Shown here piece after piece: positions 50,401 through 63,586 of a stretch of 64,000 nucleotides of DNA. A program made the position numbers and the translations under genes. Within the stretch, counting starts at the first letter, position 1. Each line of letters opens with the position of its first letter. Below the pieces are notes generated by a model that worked only from the letters and a program-made list of their open reading frames with translations, was not told where the DNA came from and did no database searches. Source of the stretch: Pseudomonas putida W15Oct28. Its GTDB lineage: Bacteria > Pseudomonadota > Gammaproteobacteria > Pseudomonadales > Pseudomonadaceae. The stretch is taken from contig NZ_JENB01000014.1 of NCBI RefSeq assembly GCF_000708715.2, positions 62,001 through 126,000 on the forward strand, written 5' to 3'.

Positions 50401-50471
50401 AACGCCGCCAGGCTCGAGCCTCCAAGGCCGACGGCGGCGACCTTGAAGAATTGCCGACGGTTGAGGTCCAT
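47403..50471 (-). CDS. fdoG: Formate dehydrogenase-O catalytic subunit, selenoprotein (UGA read as Sec)
   Basis: 1022 residues when the in-frame TGA at 49883-49881 is read as selenocysteine (residue 197). It oxidises formate to CO2 with a molybdo-bis-MGD centre. Twin-arginine signal [20 protein letters not shown] at the N-terminus; [11 protein letters not shown] binds a [4Fe-4S] cluster; the Sec context is [25 protein letters not shown], as in E. coli FdnG/FdoG. C-terminal molybdopterin-binding parts include [17 protein letters not shown]. Start ATG 50471 has AGGAG upstream. It heads fdoG-fdoH-fdoI-fdhE. A SECIS hairpin follows the UGA. Read with an ordinary stop it looks like two fragments; it is not a pseudogene. 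Confidence 0.97.
49848..49883 (-). promoter_or_regulatory. Bacterial SECIS element after the fdoG UGA codon
   Basis: The message from the TGA codon (49883-49881) folds as CG-A-CGG-U-GGCA, loop AGUCU, UGCC-CCG-A-CG: a stem of nine pairs with an A/A mismatch and a bulged U below the upper stem, as in E. coli fdnG/fdhF. SelB binds such hairpins through the bulged U and the apical loop. Confidence 0.9.
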
Positions 50472-50730
50472 CGTGCACTCCTGATCAGGTGGTGGACGCA
50501 CGGAACATGGCCGGCGCCTCTTGGTAGTCACGGTGACGGTTTTGACGGCCGCCAATGGATAAGACTAGTCAAGAATCAGGAAGGTGCGATGACTTGGGTC
50601 AGGGTTGGCGGAGACGGAGCCAGCAGCGCCCCACCCTCATCCGACATCAGTTTCGGAAATGGACTACATCCATGAGCGACAACCTCTTGCTAGGTTGCCC
50701 GGCCGAACAGTCCTCAGGGGTAAAGCTCGC

Positions 50731-51207
50731 ATGAATTCGACCGCCGGCCGTGTCAGCCTTTTCTTGTGCTCTGTGTTTTTCGCCGCAAACTCACTGGCAG
50801 CAGACGCTCCCACCCCTATCACCGCCGAAGCCGCTCGCACAATGGCCGCCGCCGCCGAGCGCGCAGCCCGCGCCCAGGGGCATGCCATCGTCATCAGCAT
50901 CGTCGACAACCATGGCAACCTGAAACACTTCCACCGCATGGACGGCACCAGCAGCGGCAGCATCAAGGTGGCGCAGCTCAAAGCCTCGACCTCCGCCCGC
51001 TTCCCGCTAGCGTCCAGTTCTCTCGCAGAACGAAGTGCCTCGCTCCCGGCAAACCCGTACGCATCCCTGCCCGGGTTCACGCTGCTGGGTGGTGGCCTGC
51101 CGATCAGGGATGCGAACGGTGAGCATATCGGCGGTATTGGTATCAGCGGCGCTACGCCAGAACTGGATGCGCAATTTGCCCAGGCGGCGCTGGATGGAGA
51201 TGCCTGA
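50731..51207 (+). CDS. Secreted HbpS/GlcG-like (DUF336) protein
   Basis: 158 residues with a signal peptide (about 1-25, FFAANSLAADAP). The mature part is a GlcG/HbpS domain: ITAEAARTMAAAAERAARAQ, VISIVDNHGNLKHFHRMDG, KVAQLKASTSARFP and a final GGIGISGATPELDAQFAQAAL. Members bind heme or cobalamin or act as accessory domains. It is divergent from fdoG (259-base gap) and convergent with ssb, with a shared terminator after it. The ATG 50731 follows AGGGG at ten bases. Ligand unknown. Confidence 0.82.
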   Translation: MNSTAGRVSLFLCSVFFAANSLAADAPTPITAEAARTMAAAAERAARAQGHAIVISIVDNHGNLKHFHRMDGTSSGSIKVAQLKASTSARFPLASSSLAERSASLPANPYASLPGFTLLGGGLPIRDANGEHIGGIGISGATPELDAQFAQAALDGDA

Positions 51208-51216
51208 AATCGCGCA

Positions 51217-51250
51217 AAAAAAACCCAGGGCAACTGCCCTGGGTTTCTTG
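51217..51250. terminator. Bidirectional terminator between the HbpS-like gene and ssb
   Basis: AAACCCAGGGCA pairs with TGCCCTGGGTTT; a run of A precedes and TTTCTTG follows, so it can end transcription from both convergent genes. Confidence 0.9.
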
Positions 51251-51276
51251 TCCAGCTAGACGCTTACCCGCTCTGA

Positions 51277-51828
51277 TCAGAACGGAATATCGTCATCGAA
51301 GCTGTCAAAGTCAGCGGCCGGCTGCGGCGCAGGCTGCTGCGGCGCTGGGCGCTGAGGGGCCTGTTGCGGGCGCTGGGCCTGCTGACGAGGCGGGGCCTGG
51401 TTGTACTGTTGCTGCTGGCCGCCACCTTGGTTGAAGTTGCCGCCAGCCTGGTTGTACGGGTCACCGCCTTGCTGCTGGCCCTGAGGACGGCCGCCGAGCA
51501 GCTGCATGGTGCCGTTGATGTCGACGATGATCTCGGTGGTGTAGCGCTTGATGCCGTCTTTTTCCCACTCGCGGGTCTGCAGCTTGCCTTCGATGTACAC
51601 CTGCGAACCCTTGCGCAGGTACTCGCCGGCAATTTCGGCAACCTTGCCGAACAGCGACACACGGTGCCACTCGGTACGCTCGACCTTCTGGCCCGACTGC
51701 TTGTCGGTCCACTGCTCGCTGGTGGCCAGGCTCAGGTTGGTCACGGCGTTACCGTTGGGCAGGTAGCGGACTTCGGGATCCTGGCCACAGGTGCCGACCA
51801 GAATGACTTTGTTAACCCCACGGGCCAT
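51277..51828 (-). CDS. ssb: Single-stranded DNA-binding protein
   Basis: 183 residues. N-terminal OB fold (about 1-110): [40 protein letters not shown] and [19 protein letters not shown] Gln/Pro/Gly-rich linker leads to the acidic tip DSFDDDIPF that recruits RecQ, PriA, ExoI and other partners. Divergent uvrA lies beyond the MFS gene; ssb follows that MFS gene by nine bases and is probably co-transcribed. Confidence 0.97.
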   Translation of the reverse strand: MARGVNKVILVGTCGQDPEVRYLPNGNAVTNLSLATSEQWTDKQSGQKVERTEWHRVSLFGKVAEIAGEYLRKGSQVYIEGKLQTREWEKDGIKRYTTEIIVDINGTMQLLGGRPQGQQQGGDPYNQAGGNFNQGGGQQQQYNQAPPRQQAQRPQQAPQRPAPQQPAPQPAADFDSFDDDIPF

Positions 51829-51837
51829 AACGTTCTC

Positions 51838-53232
51838 CTAGGCTTCGCACGCCGAAGAGGCCGGGTTCACCAGGCGCTCGAGGGTCGTACGGTCCAAAAT
51901 TTTCGTATCCAGTTTGATATAGATGGCGGCTTCTTCAGCTACCACAACCGCGTCGGTCACACCCGGCACGGCCATCAGGCGCTCGGTCAGGCCGGCTTCC
52001 CGGACTGCCTCTGGCGTCAGCGGCATGCGCAGGCTGGTCACATAGGGCGGCTCGTTCATGCGCAACGCGACGACCAGCCAGATGGCACACAGTACCGCGC
52101 AACCGAGGAACACCATGTTCAGCCCGCCGTGCTGGAACAACCAGCCACCAAGGATTCCTCCCAGAGCAGCGCCAAGGAACTGGCTGGTGGAATAAACCCC
52201 CATTGCCGTCCCCTTGCCACCGGCAGGCGACACCTTGCTGACCAGCGAAGGCAGCGAAGCCTCCAGCAGGTTGAATGCGGTAAAGAATACCACGGTGCCG
52301 ATCACCAGTCCGCGCAAACCGTCAGCCCACTGCCAGAAGAACACCTCGACCAGCAACAACACACTGACCGCTCCGGCCAGCACACGTTTCATCTTGCGCT
52401 TTTTCTCGCCATAGATGATGAACGGGACCATTGCAAAAAATGAGATGAACAACGCGGTCAGGTACACCCACCAGTGTTGCTCCTTTGGCAGCCCCCCACG
52501 GTCGACGAAGGCCAGGGGCAATGCGACGAAGCTGGCCATGAGAATGGCGTGCAGAACGAAAATGCCCACGTCCAGGCGCAGAAGGTCCGGGTGGCGCAGG
52601 GTCGGGCCGATGGCCTGGCGCGCCACGCCCGACTCGCGGTGCTGCAGGATGCTGTGCGAGTTGGGCACGACAAACGCGACCAACAGGATGCCGACCAGGG
52701 CAAGACCCGCCGTGGCCAGGAACAATCCTGACAAACCGAAGGCACTTGTCAGCAATGGGCCGACGACCATGGCGACAGCGAACGACAGGCCGATGCTCAT
52801 GCCGATCATGGCCATGGCCTTGGTCCGGTGTTGCTCGCGGGTGAGGTCGGACAGCAGCGCCATGACTGCGGCAGAAATCGCCCCGGCGCCCTGCAGGATA
52901 CGCCCGGCGATCACCCCCCAGATGGAGTCGGCCTGGGCCGCCAGCACACTGCCCAGGGCAAAGATCACCAGCCCCACGTAGATGACCGGGCGCCGGCCGA
53001 TACGGTCGGATATCATCCCGAACGGGATTTGCAGGAACGCCTGGGTCAGGCCATAGGCGCCAATGGCCAGGCCGATCAGCGCGGGTGTGGCGCCGGCCAG
53101 GTCCATGCCGTAGGTGGCCAGTACCGGCAAGACCATGAACATGCCCAGCATACGAAAGGCAAAGACCAGGGCAAGGCCGCCAGCGGCGCGGGTTTCGCCG
53201 CCACTCATGCGCTCGTTGTGGGTGTCGTGCAT
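51838..53232 (-). CDS. YajR-like MFS transporter with C-terminal YAM domain
   Basis: 464 residues. Twelve membrane helices with the MFS loop [15 protein letters not shown] and helix-5 motif [18 protein letters not shown], followed by a cytoplasmic C-terminal domain of about 70 residues ([20 protein letters not shown]...LDTKIL, ferredoxin-like) that matches the YAM domain of E. coli YajR. Substrate unknown; a drug or metabolite exporter is likely. Located between divergent uvrA and co-directional ssb, an arrangement kept in Pseudomonas. Confidence 0.9.
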   Translation of the reverse strand: MHDTHNERMSGGETRAAGGLALVFAFRMLGMFMVLPVLATYGMDLAGATPALIGLAIGAYGLTQAFLQIPFGMISDRIGRRPVIYVGLVIFALGSVLAAQADSIWGVIAGRILQGAGAISAAVMALLSDLTREQHRTKAMAMIGMSIGLSFAVAMVVGPLLTSAFGLSGLFLATAGLALVGILLVAFVVPNSHSILQHRESGVARQAIGPTLRHPDLLRLDVGIFVLHAILMASFVALPLAFVDRGGLPKEQHWWVYLTALFISFFAMVPFIIYGEKKRKMKRVLAGAVSVLLLVEVFFWQWADGLRGLVIGTVVFFTAFNLLEASLPSLVSKVSPAGGKGTAMGVYSTSQFLGAALGGILGGWLFQHGGLNMVFLGCAVLCAIWLVVALRMNEPPYVTSLRMPLTPEAVREAGLTERLMAVPGVTDAVVVAEEAAIYIKLDTKILDRTTLERLVNPASSACEA

Positions 53233-53300
53233 GGAATAACCTCGTGTGAACCGGCGGCGATTCTATCAGTCCGACAGCTTGACGGCATCTACGCGACGCT

Positions 53301-53330
53301 TTGCCGCGTACTGGCAGCGCGCCGTATACT
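53301..53330 (+). promoter_or_regulatory. Sigma70 promoter for uvrA
   Basis: TTGCCG (53301-53306) and TATACT (53325-53330) with an 18-base spacer give a start near 53337, 25 bases before the GTG. No LexA-type CTG-N10-CAG site was found in the gap. Confidence 0.6.
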
Positions 53331-53361
53331 TCCTTGTTTATGCCCGCCGAGCGAGGCCGCA

Positions 53362-56196
<2,835 letters not shown>

Positions 56197-56213
56197 GTGT
56201 CTCCGCTGCAATG

Positions 56214-56251
56214 AAAAAGCCCCTGGTACCGTTGGTGCCAGGGGCTTTTTC
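56214..56251 (+). terminator. Terminator after uvrA (usable on both strands)
   Basis: AAAAAGCCCCTGG and CCAGGGGCTTTTT form a perfect 13-base stem around an 11-base loop. The A/T flanks let it end uvrA and the oncoming ferritin gene. Confidence 0.92.
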
Positions 56252-56268
56252 TTGAGTCTGTGGATAAC

Positions 56269-56733
56269 TTACATCTGCGACTGCAGGTAGTTTTCCAGGC
56301 CGATGGCCTTGATCAGCCCTTGCTGCTTTTCCAGCCAGTAGGTGTGATCTTCTTCGGTATCCGCCAATTGCGCACGGAGAATGTCACGGCTGATGTAGTC
56401 CTTGTGCAGCTCGCACAGCTCGATGCCTTTGCACAGGGCGCCACGCACCTTGTACTCGAGCTTGAGGTCAGCCTCGATCATTTCCGGCACGGTGCTGCCG
56501 ACTTCCAGGTCGTCCGCACGCATGTCAGGGGTGCCTTCGAGCATGAGGATGCGACGCATCAGGGCATCGGCGTGCTGCGTCTCTTCTTCCATCTCGTGGT
56601 TGATGCGCTCGTAGAGCTTGGACAGGCCCCAGTCTTCGTACATGCGCGAATGAATGAAGTACTGGTCGCGTGCCGCCAGTTCGCCCTTCAGCAACGTGAC
56701 GAGGTAGTTGATTACGTCTGGGTGGCCTTGCAT
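56269..56733 (-). CDS. ftnA: Bacterial ferritin FtnA-like (heme-Met replaced)
   Basis: 154 residues from ATG 56733; the [11 protein letters not shown] start is the family's, so upstream codons were rejected. A four-helix ferritin with E18-type, E51 and H54 ligands ([12 protein letters not shown]), plus [21 protein letters not shown] in the last helix. In heme-binding bacterioferritins the residue after Glu51 is Met52; here it is Thr, so this subunit should not bind heme. That fits the P. aeruginosa protein once called BfrA and later FtnA, whose gene also lies between uvrA and katA. Stores iron; works with the neighbouring catalase. Often annotated as bacterioferritin. Confidence 0.9.
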   Translation of the reverse strand: MQGHPDVINYLVTLLKGELAARDQYFIHSRMYEDWGLSKLYERINHEMEEETQHADALMRRILMLEGTPDMRADDLEVGSTVPEMIEADLKLEYKVRGALCKGIELCELHKDYISRDILRAQLADTEEDHTYWLEKQQGLIKAIGLENYLQSQM

Positions 56734-56852
56734 CGCCCTGCTTCTCCATGTGAAAACATCTATGCCACATAGTGTGAACCAGCTTTTGCCTGCGGTCACT
56801 GAAAAACGCGCAATCAGACGCAAAAAATCGGTTAAACAGTAGTGATATTCAT

Positions 56853-56880
56853 TGAAAAACCGCCCAAATGAGGGCGGTTC
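56853..56880 (-). terminator. Terminator after katA
   Basis: On the minus strand AACCGCCC pairs with GGGCGGTT around CTCATT-type loop, followed by TTTTC. Confidence 0.88.
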
Positions 56881-56896
56881 TGCTTATCACTTAGAG

Positions 56897-58336
56897 TCAG
56901 GCCAGATTGATGCCCAAGGCCTTTGCAATCCCTTCGCCATAGGCCGGGTCGGCCTTGAAGAAGTACTGCAATTGGCGCTGAATCACGTCTTCGCTGACAC
57001 CTGCCATGGTGCCGGCGATGTTGCTGATCAACAGCGCTTTCTGGTCTTCGCTCATCAGGCGGAACAACGCGCCGGCGTGGCTGAAGTAGTCGGTGTCCTC
57101 TCGGTGATCGTAACGGTCTGCCGAACCATTCAGGGCCAGTGCGGGCTCAGCATGACGGGGCGACTGCTTCGGTGCCTCAGCGTAGCTGTTGGGCTCATAG
57201 TTCGGCGCGCTGCCGTAACTGCCAGTGGCCATGGAGCCGTCGCGCTGGTAGCTGTTGACTGCGCAGCGTGGCGCATTCACCGGCAAATGCTGGTGGTTGG
57301 TGCCCACACGGTAGCGGTGTGCGTCTGCGTAGGCGAATACACGGCCCTGCAGCATGCGGTCCGGCGACAGGCCAACCCCTGGCACCATGTTGCTCGGCCC
57401 GAACGCAGCCTGCTCGACTTCGGCGAAGTAGTTGAGCGGGTTACGGTTGAGCTCCAGCACGCCCACCTCGATCAGCGGATAGTCCTTCTGCGACCAGGTC
57501 TTGGTGACGTCGAAGGGGTTCTCGTCGCGGCTGGCAGCCTCGGCTTCGCTCATCACCTGAATGCATACGGTCCAACGCGGGTAGTCACCACGTTCAATGG
57601 CTTCGAACAGGTCGCGCTGGGCGTAGTCCGGGTCAGTACCCGCCAGGCGTGCAGCCTCTGCCGGGGCGAGGTTCTTGATACCTTGCTGGGTCTTGAAATG
57701 CCATTTGACCCAGGTGCGCTCACCCTTGGCGTTGATCAGGCTGTAGGTGTGGCTGCCAAAGCCGTGCATATGACGATAGCCGTCCGGAATGCCACGGTCC
57801 GAGAACAGTATGGTGACCTGGTGCAGCGCCTCGGGCGAGTGCGACCAGAAGTCCCACATCATCTGGGCGTTCTTCAGGTTGGATTGCGGATGGCGCTTCT
57901 GGGTGTGGATAAAATCCGGGAACTTCAGCGGGTCGCGAATGAAGAACACTGGCGTGTTGTTACCCACGATGTCCCAGTTGCCTTCCTCGGTGTAGAACTT
58001 GACGGCAAAGCCACGCGGATCGCGCTCGGTGTCTGCAGAACCACGTTCGCCGCCGACAGTGGAGAACCGCAGGAAGGTTTCTGTTTGCTTGCCGATCTGC
58101 TCAAACAGCTTGGCGCTGGTGTAGTGGGTGATATCGCGATTGACGGTAAAGGTGCCGTAGGCGCCCGAGCCCTTGGCGTGCACTCGGCGCTCAGGAATGT
58201 TCTCGCGGTTGAAATGGGCAAGCTTCTCGATCAGGTGGAAGTCGTCGAGCAACAGCGGGCCACGCGGGCCGGCGGAACGGGAGTTCTGGTTGTCGGCTAC
58301 TGGTGCACCGCTGGCGGTGGTAAGAATCTTGCTCAT
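56897..58336 (-). CDS. katA: Catalase KatA (clade 3, small subunit)
   Basis: 479 residues. Splits hydrogen peroxide to water and oxygen. Active-site His near residue 53 in [13 protein letters not shown], Asn in [10 protein letters not shown], and the heme-ligand Tyr in [19 protein letters not shown]-type clade 3 length; no signal peptide. It lies upstream of the ferritin gene on the same strand but is separated from it by its own terminator. A strong RBS AAGGAGAGCCC precedes the ATG. Expected OxyR control, but I could not define a convincing OxyR site. Confidence 0.97.
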   Translation of the reverse strand: MSKILTTASGAPVADNQNSRSAGPRGPLLLDDFHLIEKLAHFNRENIPERRVHAKGSGAYGTFTVNRDITHYTSAKLFEQIGKQTETFLRFSTVGGERGSADTERDPRGFAVKFYTEEGNWDIVGNNTPVFFIRDPLKFPDFIHTQKRHPQSNLKNAQMMWDFWSHSPEALHQVTILFSDRGIPDGYRHMHGFGSHTYSLINAKGERTWVKWHFKTQQGIKNLAPAEAARLAGTDPDYAQRDLFEAIERGDYPRWTVCIQVMSEAEAASRDENPFDVTKTWSQKDYPLIEVGVLELNRNPLNYFAEVEQAAFGPSNMVPGVGLSPDRMLQGRVFAYADAHRYRVGTNHQHLPVNAPRCAVNSYQRDGSMATGSYGSAPNYEPNSYAEAPKQSPRHAEPALALNGSADRYDHREDTDYFSHAGALFRLMSEDQKALLISNIAGTMAGVSEDVIQRQLQYFFKADPAYGEGIAKALGINLA

Positions 58337-58460
58337 GGGCTCTCCTTATCGATCTTCAAGCGCCGGCTAATCGGCTTGGAGAGAGTATTGACGAGCAAGG
58401 TTACCGGTACAAATTCATTACATGACTTGTATCAATAGAAATTAACAATATAAGCAGACA

Positions 58461-58487
58461 CAAAAAACCGGGCACTAGGCCCGGTTC
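58461..58487 (-). terminator. Terminator of the alpha ribosomal operon
   Basis: On the minus strand AACCGGGC, loop, GCCCGGTT and TTTTG follow the rplQ stop. Confidence 0.9.
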
Positions 58488-58507
58488 TTTGTAGCAGACA
58501 GAACGTC

Positions 58508-58894
58508 TTACTCAGCAGCTTCTACAGCACCGCCGACAGGACGATCAACCAGCTCGACGTACGCCATAGGCGCGTTGTCGCCAGCGCGGAAACCGCACTT
58601 CAGGATGCGCAGGTAGCCGCCCTGACGGGTGGCGTAACGCTTGCCCAGGTCGTTGAACAGTTTGCCAACAGCGGACTTCGAACGGGTACGGTCGAAGGCC
58701 AGACGACGGTTAGCAACGCTGTCTTCCTTGGCCAGGGTGATCAGCGGCTCGGCAACGCGGCGCAGTTCCTTGGCTTTCGGCAGGGTGGTTTTGATCAGCT
58801 CGTGCTCGATCAGCGACACTGCCATGTTCTGGAACATAGCCTTGCGGTGAGAGCTGGTACGGCTCAGGTGACGTCCACTTTTACGATGACGCAT
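58508..58894 (-). CDS. rplQ: Ribosomal protein L17
   Basis: 128 residues, beginning [20 protein letters not shown], the invariant L17 start. [17 protein letters not shown] and a C-terminal [11 protein letters not shown] tail complete it. Sits in the large subunit near the exit tunnel. Last gene of rpsM-rpsK-rpsD-rpoA-rplQ, with a terminator just downstream. Confidence 0.98.
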   Translation of the reverse strand: MRHRKSGRHLSRTSSHRKAMFQNMAVSLIEHELIKTTLPKAKELRRVAEPLITLAKEDSVANRRLAFDRTRSKSAVGKLFNDLGKRYATRQGGYLRILKCGFRAGDNAPMAYVELVDRPVGGAVEAAE

Positions 58895-58936
58895 GATTCA
58901 TTCCTTACCAAACACTACGTTCGGTGATTACGACGA

Positions 58937-59938
58937 TCAGGCGGTCGCCTTGTCGTCTTTCTTAAGACTTGCAGGCGGCCAGTTGTCGAGGCGCATGCCG
59001 AGAGACAGACCACGAGAGGCCAGGACGTCCTTGATTTCAGTCAGGGACTTCTTGCCCAGGTTAGGAGTCTTCAACAGCTCTACTTCGGTACGCTGAATCA
59101 GGTCGCCGATGTAGTAGATGTTCTCCGCCTTGAGGCAGTTGGCCGAACGTACAGTCAGTTCCAGGTCGTCAACCGGACGCAGCAGGATCGGATCGATCTC
59201 GTCTTCCTGCTCGACTACGACGGGCTCACTGTCACCTTTGAGGTCGACGAACGCGGCCAGCTGCTGTTGCAGGATGGTCGCAGCGCGGCGGATAGCCTCT
59301 TCAGGATCCAGGGTACCGTTGGTTTCCAGATCAATGACCAGCTTGTCCAAGTTGGTACGCTGTTCAACACGGGCGTTTTCGACCACATAGGCGATACGAC
59401 GCACCGGGCTGAACGAAGCGTCCAACTGCAGACGGCCAATGCTACGGCTTTCGTCTTCGTCGGTTTGACGGGAGTCAGCCGGCTCGTAACCGCGACCACG
59501 AGCTACAGTGAGCTTCATGTTCAGGGCGCCATTCGACGCCAGGTTCGCGATTACGTGATCGGGGTTGACGATCTCGACATCGTGATCCAGCTGAATATCG
59601 GCAGCGGTAACCACCCCCGAACCCTTTTTCGACAAGGTCAGCGTAACTTCGTCACGACCGTGCAGTTTGATAGCCAGGCCTTTCAGGTTCAACAGGATTT
59701 CAATTACGTCTTCCTGTACACCTTCGATCGCGGAGTACTCGTGGAGTACGCCATCGATCTCGGCCTCGACTACTGCACAGCCAGGCATGGAGGACAACAG
59801 GATGCGGCGCAGCGCGTTGCCCAGGGTATGGCCGAAACCACGCTCGAGAGGCTCGAGCGTAATCTTGGCGCGGGTCGGACTGACTACCTGCACATCAATG
59901 TGGCGGGGAGTCAGGAACTCATTTACCGAAATCTGCAT
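58937..59938 (-). CDS. rpoA: RNA polymerase alpha subunit
   Basis: 333 residues. N-terminal assembly domain (about 1-235): [21 protein letters not shown] and [18 protein letters not shown]-terminal domain (about 250-325): [20 protein letters not shown] and [19 protein letters not shown], which contacts UP elements and activators. Located between rpsD and rplQ as in the E. coli alpha operon. Confidence 0.98.
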
Positions 59939-59960
59939 GGATGCACCTATTTTCTAGCCC

Positions 59961-60581
59961 TTACTTGGAGTAGAGCTCGACAATCAGGTTTTCGTTGATG
60001 TCGGCAGACAGGTCGCTGCGAGCAGGAACGTTCTTGAAAACGCCCGACTTTTTAGCAGCATCCACGTCAACCCACTCAACGCGGCCACGCTGGGCGCACA
60101 GTTCAAGGGCTTGAACAATGCGCAGCTGGGCCAGCGACTTCTCGCGGACCGCGACCACGTCACCCGGACGAACTTGGTAGGATGGAATGTTTACAGTCTT
60201 ACCGTTGACGCTGATCGCTTTGTGCGAAACCAGCTGACGGGATTCGGAACGAGTCGAACCGAAGCCCATACGGTAGACGACGTTATCCAGACGGCACTCG
60301 AGCAGTTGCAGCAGGTTCTCACCAGTTGCGCCTTTTTTCGAGGCTGCAGCTTGGTAGTAACCGCGGAACTGACGCTCCAGAACACCGTAGATACGACGGA
60401 CTTTTTGTTTCTCGCGCAGCTGGGTACCGTAGTCGGACTGACGGCCACGGCGCTGGCCGTGGATACCTGGGGCTGCTTCGATGTTGCACTTCGATTCCAG
60501 AGCGCGAACGCCGCTCTTCAGGAACAGATCGGTGCCTTCACGACGAGACAGTTTGCATTTTGGACCAATGTAACGTGCCAT
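59961..60581 (-). CDS. rpsD: Ribosomal protein S4
   Basis: 206 residues. [20 protein letters not shown] starts the protein; an S4 RNA-binding domain follows ([28 protein letters not shown]). Primary 16S rRNA binder and, in E. coli, the translational repressor of the alpha operon through a pseudoknot at the rpsM start; I did not verify such a fold here. Confidence 0.98.
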   Translation of the reverse strand: MARYIGPKCKLSRREGTDLFLKSGVRALESKCNIEAAPGIHGQRRGRQSDYGTQLREKQKVRRIYGVLERQFRGYYQAAASKKGATGENLLQLLECRLDNVVYRMGFGSTRSESRQLVSHKAISVNGKTVNIPSYQVRPGDVVAVREKSLAQLRIVQALELCAQRGRVEWVDVDAAKKSGVFKNVPARSDLSADINENLIVELYSK

Positions 60582-60596
60582 TCTTCTGTCTCCTGA

Positions 60597-60986
60597 TTAC
60601 ACGCGACGCTTCTTCGGCGGACGGCACCCGTTATGCGGGATTGGCGTCACGTCGGTGATGCTGGCGATCTTGTAGCCGCAGCTGTTCAGTGCACGAACGG
60701 CGGATTCACGACCCGGACCTGGACCCTTGACGTTGACGTCGAGGTTCTTCAGGCCGTATTCCAGCGCAGCTTGACCAGCACGTTCAGCAGCAATCTGGGC
60801 TGCGAACGGAGTGGATTTGCGCGAACCACGGAAACCCGAACCACCGGAGGTCGCCCAGGACAAAGCATTGCCCTGACGGTCGGTGATGGTCACGATGGTG
60901 TTGTTGAAAGAAGCGTGGATGTGGGCGATGCCATCAACCACTGTCTTTTTGACTTTCTTACGAGGACGAGCAGCAGGTTTTGCCAT
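60597..60986 (-). CDS. rpsK: Ribosomal protein S11
   Basis: 129 residues. [20 protein letters not shown], then [17 protein letters not shown] and [15 protein letters not shown] and a basic tail [13 protein letters not shown]. Small-subunit platform protein. Between rpsM and rpsD in the alpha operon. Confidence 0.98.
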
Positions 60987-61004
60987 GTCTATATTCCTGG
61001 GCGG

Positions 61005-61361
61005 TTACTTGCGGATCGGCTTACGCGGGCCCTTACGGGTGCGTGCGTTGGTCTTGGTGCGCTGACCGCGAACCGGCAGACCTTTACGATGACGCAGGCC
61101 GCGGTAGCAACCCAGGTCCATCAAGCGTTTGATCTTCATGTTGATGTCACGACGCAGGTCACCTTCGGTGGTGAACTTCGCAACTTCGCCACGCAGGGTT
61201 TCGATTTGCTCGTCGCTCAGATCCTTGATCTTAGCGGCTGGGTTTACACCAGCGTCTGCACAGATCTTCTGTGCAGTTGTGCGACCGACACCATAGATGT
61301 AGGTCAGCGAGATAACAGTATGCTTGTTATCTGGAATGTTGACGCCTGCAATACGGGCCAT
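61005..61361 (-). CDS. rpsM: Ribosomal protein S13
   Basis: 118 residues starting [20 protein letters not shown], with [33 protein letters not shown] and a Lys/Arg-rich tail. It sits in the 30S head, contacting P-site tRNA and 50S. First gene of the alpha operon: a promoter (61421-61449) lies 60 bases upstream. GGAG precedes the ATG. Confidence 0.98.
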
Positions 61362-61420
61362 TCAGTGGGACTCCAATTGACAGCTACCTACGCCCCGGAA
61401 GCCAAGAAATAGGGCGCGAG

Positions 61421-61449
61421 ATAATATCGCTGTAGAAACGAATAATCAA
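61421..61449 (-). promoter_or_regulatory. Promoter of the alpha operon
   Basis: Read on the minus strand: TTGATT (61449-61444), 17-base spacer, TATTAT (61426-61421), giving a start near 61414, ahead of rpsM. The -35 box abuts the preceding hairpin. Confidence 0.65.
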
Positions 61450-61473
61450 CCCAGCAGCGCACTAGCTGCTGGG
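61450..61473 (-). terminator. Hairpin after rpmJ, probable spc-operon terminator or attenuator
   Basis: CCCAGCAGC pairs with GCTGCTGGG around a six-base loop. On the minus strand only TTGATTATT follows, a weak T-run, so termination may be partial. Confidence 0.6.
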
Positions 61474-61492
61474 TTTGAAGCAACGATCACAC

Positions 61493-61609
61493 TCAGCCTT
61501 GGCGCTGTTTGTGACGCGGTTCTGCGCTGCAGATCACTCGAACGACGCCTTCGCGACGGATGATCTTGCAGTTACGGCACAGCTTTTTCACCGATGCACG
61601 AACTTTCAT
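61493..61609 (-). CDS. rpmJ: Ribosomal protein L36
   Basis: 38 residues: [20 protein letters not shown], then [18 protein letters not shown]. The zinc ribbon Cys/His set C11, C14, C27, H33 is complete, so this is the zinc-containing (C+) form. It follows secY by 28 bases, the usual end of the spc operon. Zinc-limited cells often use a Cys-less paralogue, not seen here. Confidence 0.97.
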
Positions 61610-61637
61610 TACCGACTCCTCGAACCTTAGGGGCGTA

Positions 61638-62969
61638 TCAGCGCAGCAGACCGCTGCCGCCGTAGCCTTTCAGGTTGGCTTTCTTCATCAGGGATTCGTA
61701 CTGGTGCGAAACGAGGTGCGATTGTACTTGGGACATGAAGTCCATCACAACCACTACCACAATCAGCAACGAGGTCCCGCCAAGGTAGAACGGCACATTT
61801 GCTGCCACCACCAGGAACTGGGGCAGAAGGCAGACGGCCATCATGTAAAGAGCACCGAACATGGTCAAACGAGTCAGAACGCCATCAATGTAGCGCGCAG
61901 ACTGCTCACCAGGACGGATACCCGGAATAAAGGCACCGGACTTCTTCAGGTTTTCCGCTACGTCTTTCGGGTTGAACATCAACGCTGTGTAGAAGAAGCA
62001 GAAGAAAATGATCCCTGCACTAAACAGCAGAATGTTCAACGGCTGACCAGGAGCGATCGACTGCGAGATGTCCTGCAGCCAGCCCATACCTTCGGACTGA
62101 CCGAACCAGGCACCCAGCGAAGCCGGGAACAGCAAAATGCTGCTCGCGAAAATGGCCGGGATAACCCCCGCCATGTTCACCTTCAGCGGCAAGTGGCTGG
62201 TCTGCGCAGCAAAAACCTTGCGGCCCTGCTGACGCTTGGCGTAGTGAACGGCGATACGACGCTGACCACGCTCAATGAACACCACAAAACCGATAATCGC
62301 TACTGCCAGCAAACCGATTGCGACCAGGGCGAAAATGTTGATATCGCCTGTGCGTGCAGACTCGAAAGACTGCCCGATTGCTCTCGGAAGACCGGCAACG
62401 ATACCTGCGAAGATCAACATCGAGATACCGTTGCCCACACCGCGCTCGGTGATCTGCTCGCCCAGCCACATCATGAACATAGCGCCTGCCACGAACGTGG
62501 AGACGGCAACGACATGGAAGCCCAGGCCCGCAGAAAACGCCACGCCCTGGTTGGCCAGGCCAATGGACATGCCAATGGCTTGAACCAGTGCCAGGATAAC
62601 GGTGCCGTAGCGGGTGTACTGGCTGATCTTGCGACGGCCAGCTTCACCTTCCTTCTTCAACTGCTCCAGTTGCGGGCTGACCGCCGTCATCAGCTGCATG
62701 ATGATCGATGCCGAAATGTACGGCATGATCCCCAGTGCAAAGATGCTCATGCGCTCAAGCGCGCCACCGGAAAACATGTTGAACAAGCTAAGAATGGTCC
62801 CCTCATTCTGCCGAAACAGATCCGCCAGACGGTCCGGATTGATGCCGGGAACCGGGATATGCGCACCTATCCGATAGACGATGATCGCCATGAACAGAAA
62901 GCGCAGACGAGCCCAGAGTTCCGACATCCCGCCCTTACCGAGCGAAGAGAGAGCACCTTGCTTAGCCAT
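61638..62969 (-). CDS. secY: Protein translocase channel SecY
   Basis: 443 residues, ten membrane helices. Typical features: [20 protein letters not shown] after helix 1, [38 protein letters not shown], and the cytoplasmic loop [20 protein letters not shown] that contacts ribosome and SecA. Forms the SecYEG channel. Lies between rplO and rpmJ at the end of the spc operon; the rplO stop abuts its start. Confidence 0.98.
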
Positions 62970-63404
62970 TTATTCCTCGAATTTGCCGCCAGCTGCTTCG
63001 ATAGCCGCACGCGCACCCTTGGTGGCTGCGATGCCCTTGATGGTGACTGCGCGAGTAACTTCGCCAGACAGCATGATTTTCACACGCTGAATGTGCTGGT
63101 TGATCACGTTGGCATCCTTCAAGGATTGCACGGAGATCACGTCGCCTTCCACTTTGGCCAGCTCGGACAGACGCACTTCTGCGCGGTCCATGGCTTTCAG
63201 GGAAACGAAGCCGAATTTCGGCAGACGACGGTGCAGCGGCTGTTGACCGCCTTCGAAGCCCGGTGCGATCGAACCACCCGAACGGGAAGTCTGACCTTTG
63301 TGGCCACGGCCGCCGGTCTTACCCAGACCGCTACCGATACCACGACCCGGACGATGTTTTTCGCGACGGGAACCCGGCGCTGGACTCAGATCATTGAGTT
63401 TCAT
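62970..63404 (-). CDS. rplO: Ribosomal protein L15
   Basis: 144 residues. [20 protein letters not shown], the Gly-rich [20 protein letters not shown] region that threads into 23S rRNA, and a C-terminal globular end with [19 protein letters not shown]. Between rpmD and secY. Confidence 0.98.
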   Translation of the reverse strand: MKLNDLSPAPGSRREKHRPGRGIGSGLGKTGGRGHKGQTSRSGGSIAPGFEGGQQPLHRRLPKFGFVSLKAMDRAEVRLSELAKVEGDVISVQSLKDANVINQHIQRVKIMLSGEVTRAVTIKGIAATKGARAAIEAAGGKFEE

Positions 63405-63407
63405 CGA

Positions 63408-63584
63408 TTAACCCTCGACGCGCAGCATGTAGTAAGCCTTGTTGATCATCCCGCGATTCTCGGGAGTATCCAGGACTTCTACAGTGTGACCGATGCGACG
63501 CAGACCCAGGCCCTTAACACACAGTTTGTGGTTAGGCAGACGACCCGAGACGCTCTTGATCAGCGTTACTTTTACGGTTGCCAT
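63408..63584 (-). CDS. rpmD: Ribosomal protein L30
   Basis: 58 residues starting at ATG 63584: [20 protein letters not shown], then [20 protein letters not shown] and a tail ending MLRVEG. Small large-subunit protein. It lies two bases after the rpsE stop and three before rplO. Confidence 0.97.
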   Translation of the reverse strand: MATVKVTLIKSVSGRLPNHKLCVKGLGLRRIGHTVEVLDTPENRGMINKAYYMLRVEG

Positions 63585-63586
63585 GA

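Noticed and set aside
47499..50675. Two long plus-strand frames opposite fdoG
   Set aside because: No recognisable motifs; fdoG is fully supported on the other strand.
53233..53361. LexA box for SOS control of uvrA
   Set aside because: No CTGT-N8-ACAG-like site was found in the gap.
58337..58460. OxyR site upstream of katA
   Set aside because: ATAG-N7-CTAT spacing could be matched only with many mismatches.
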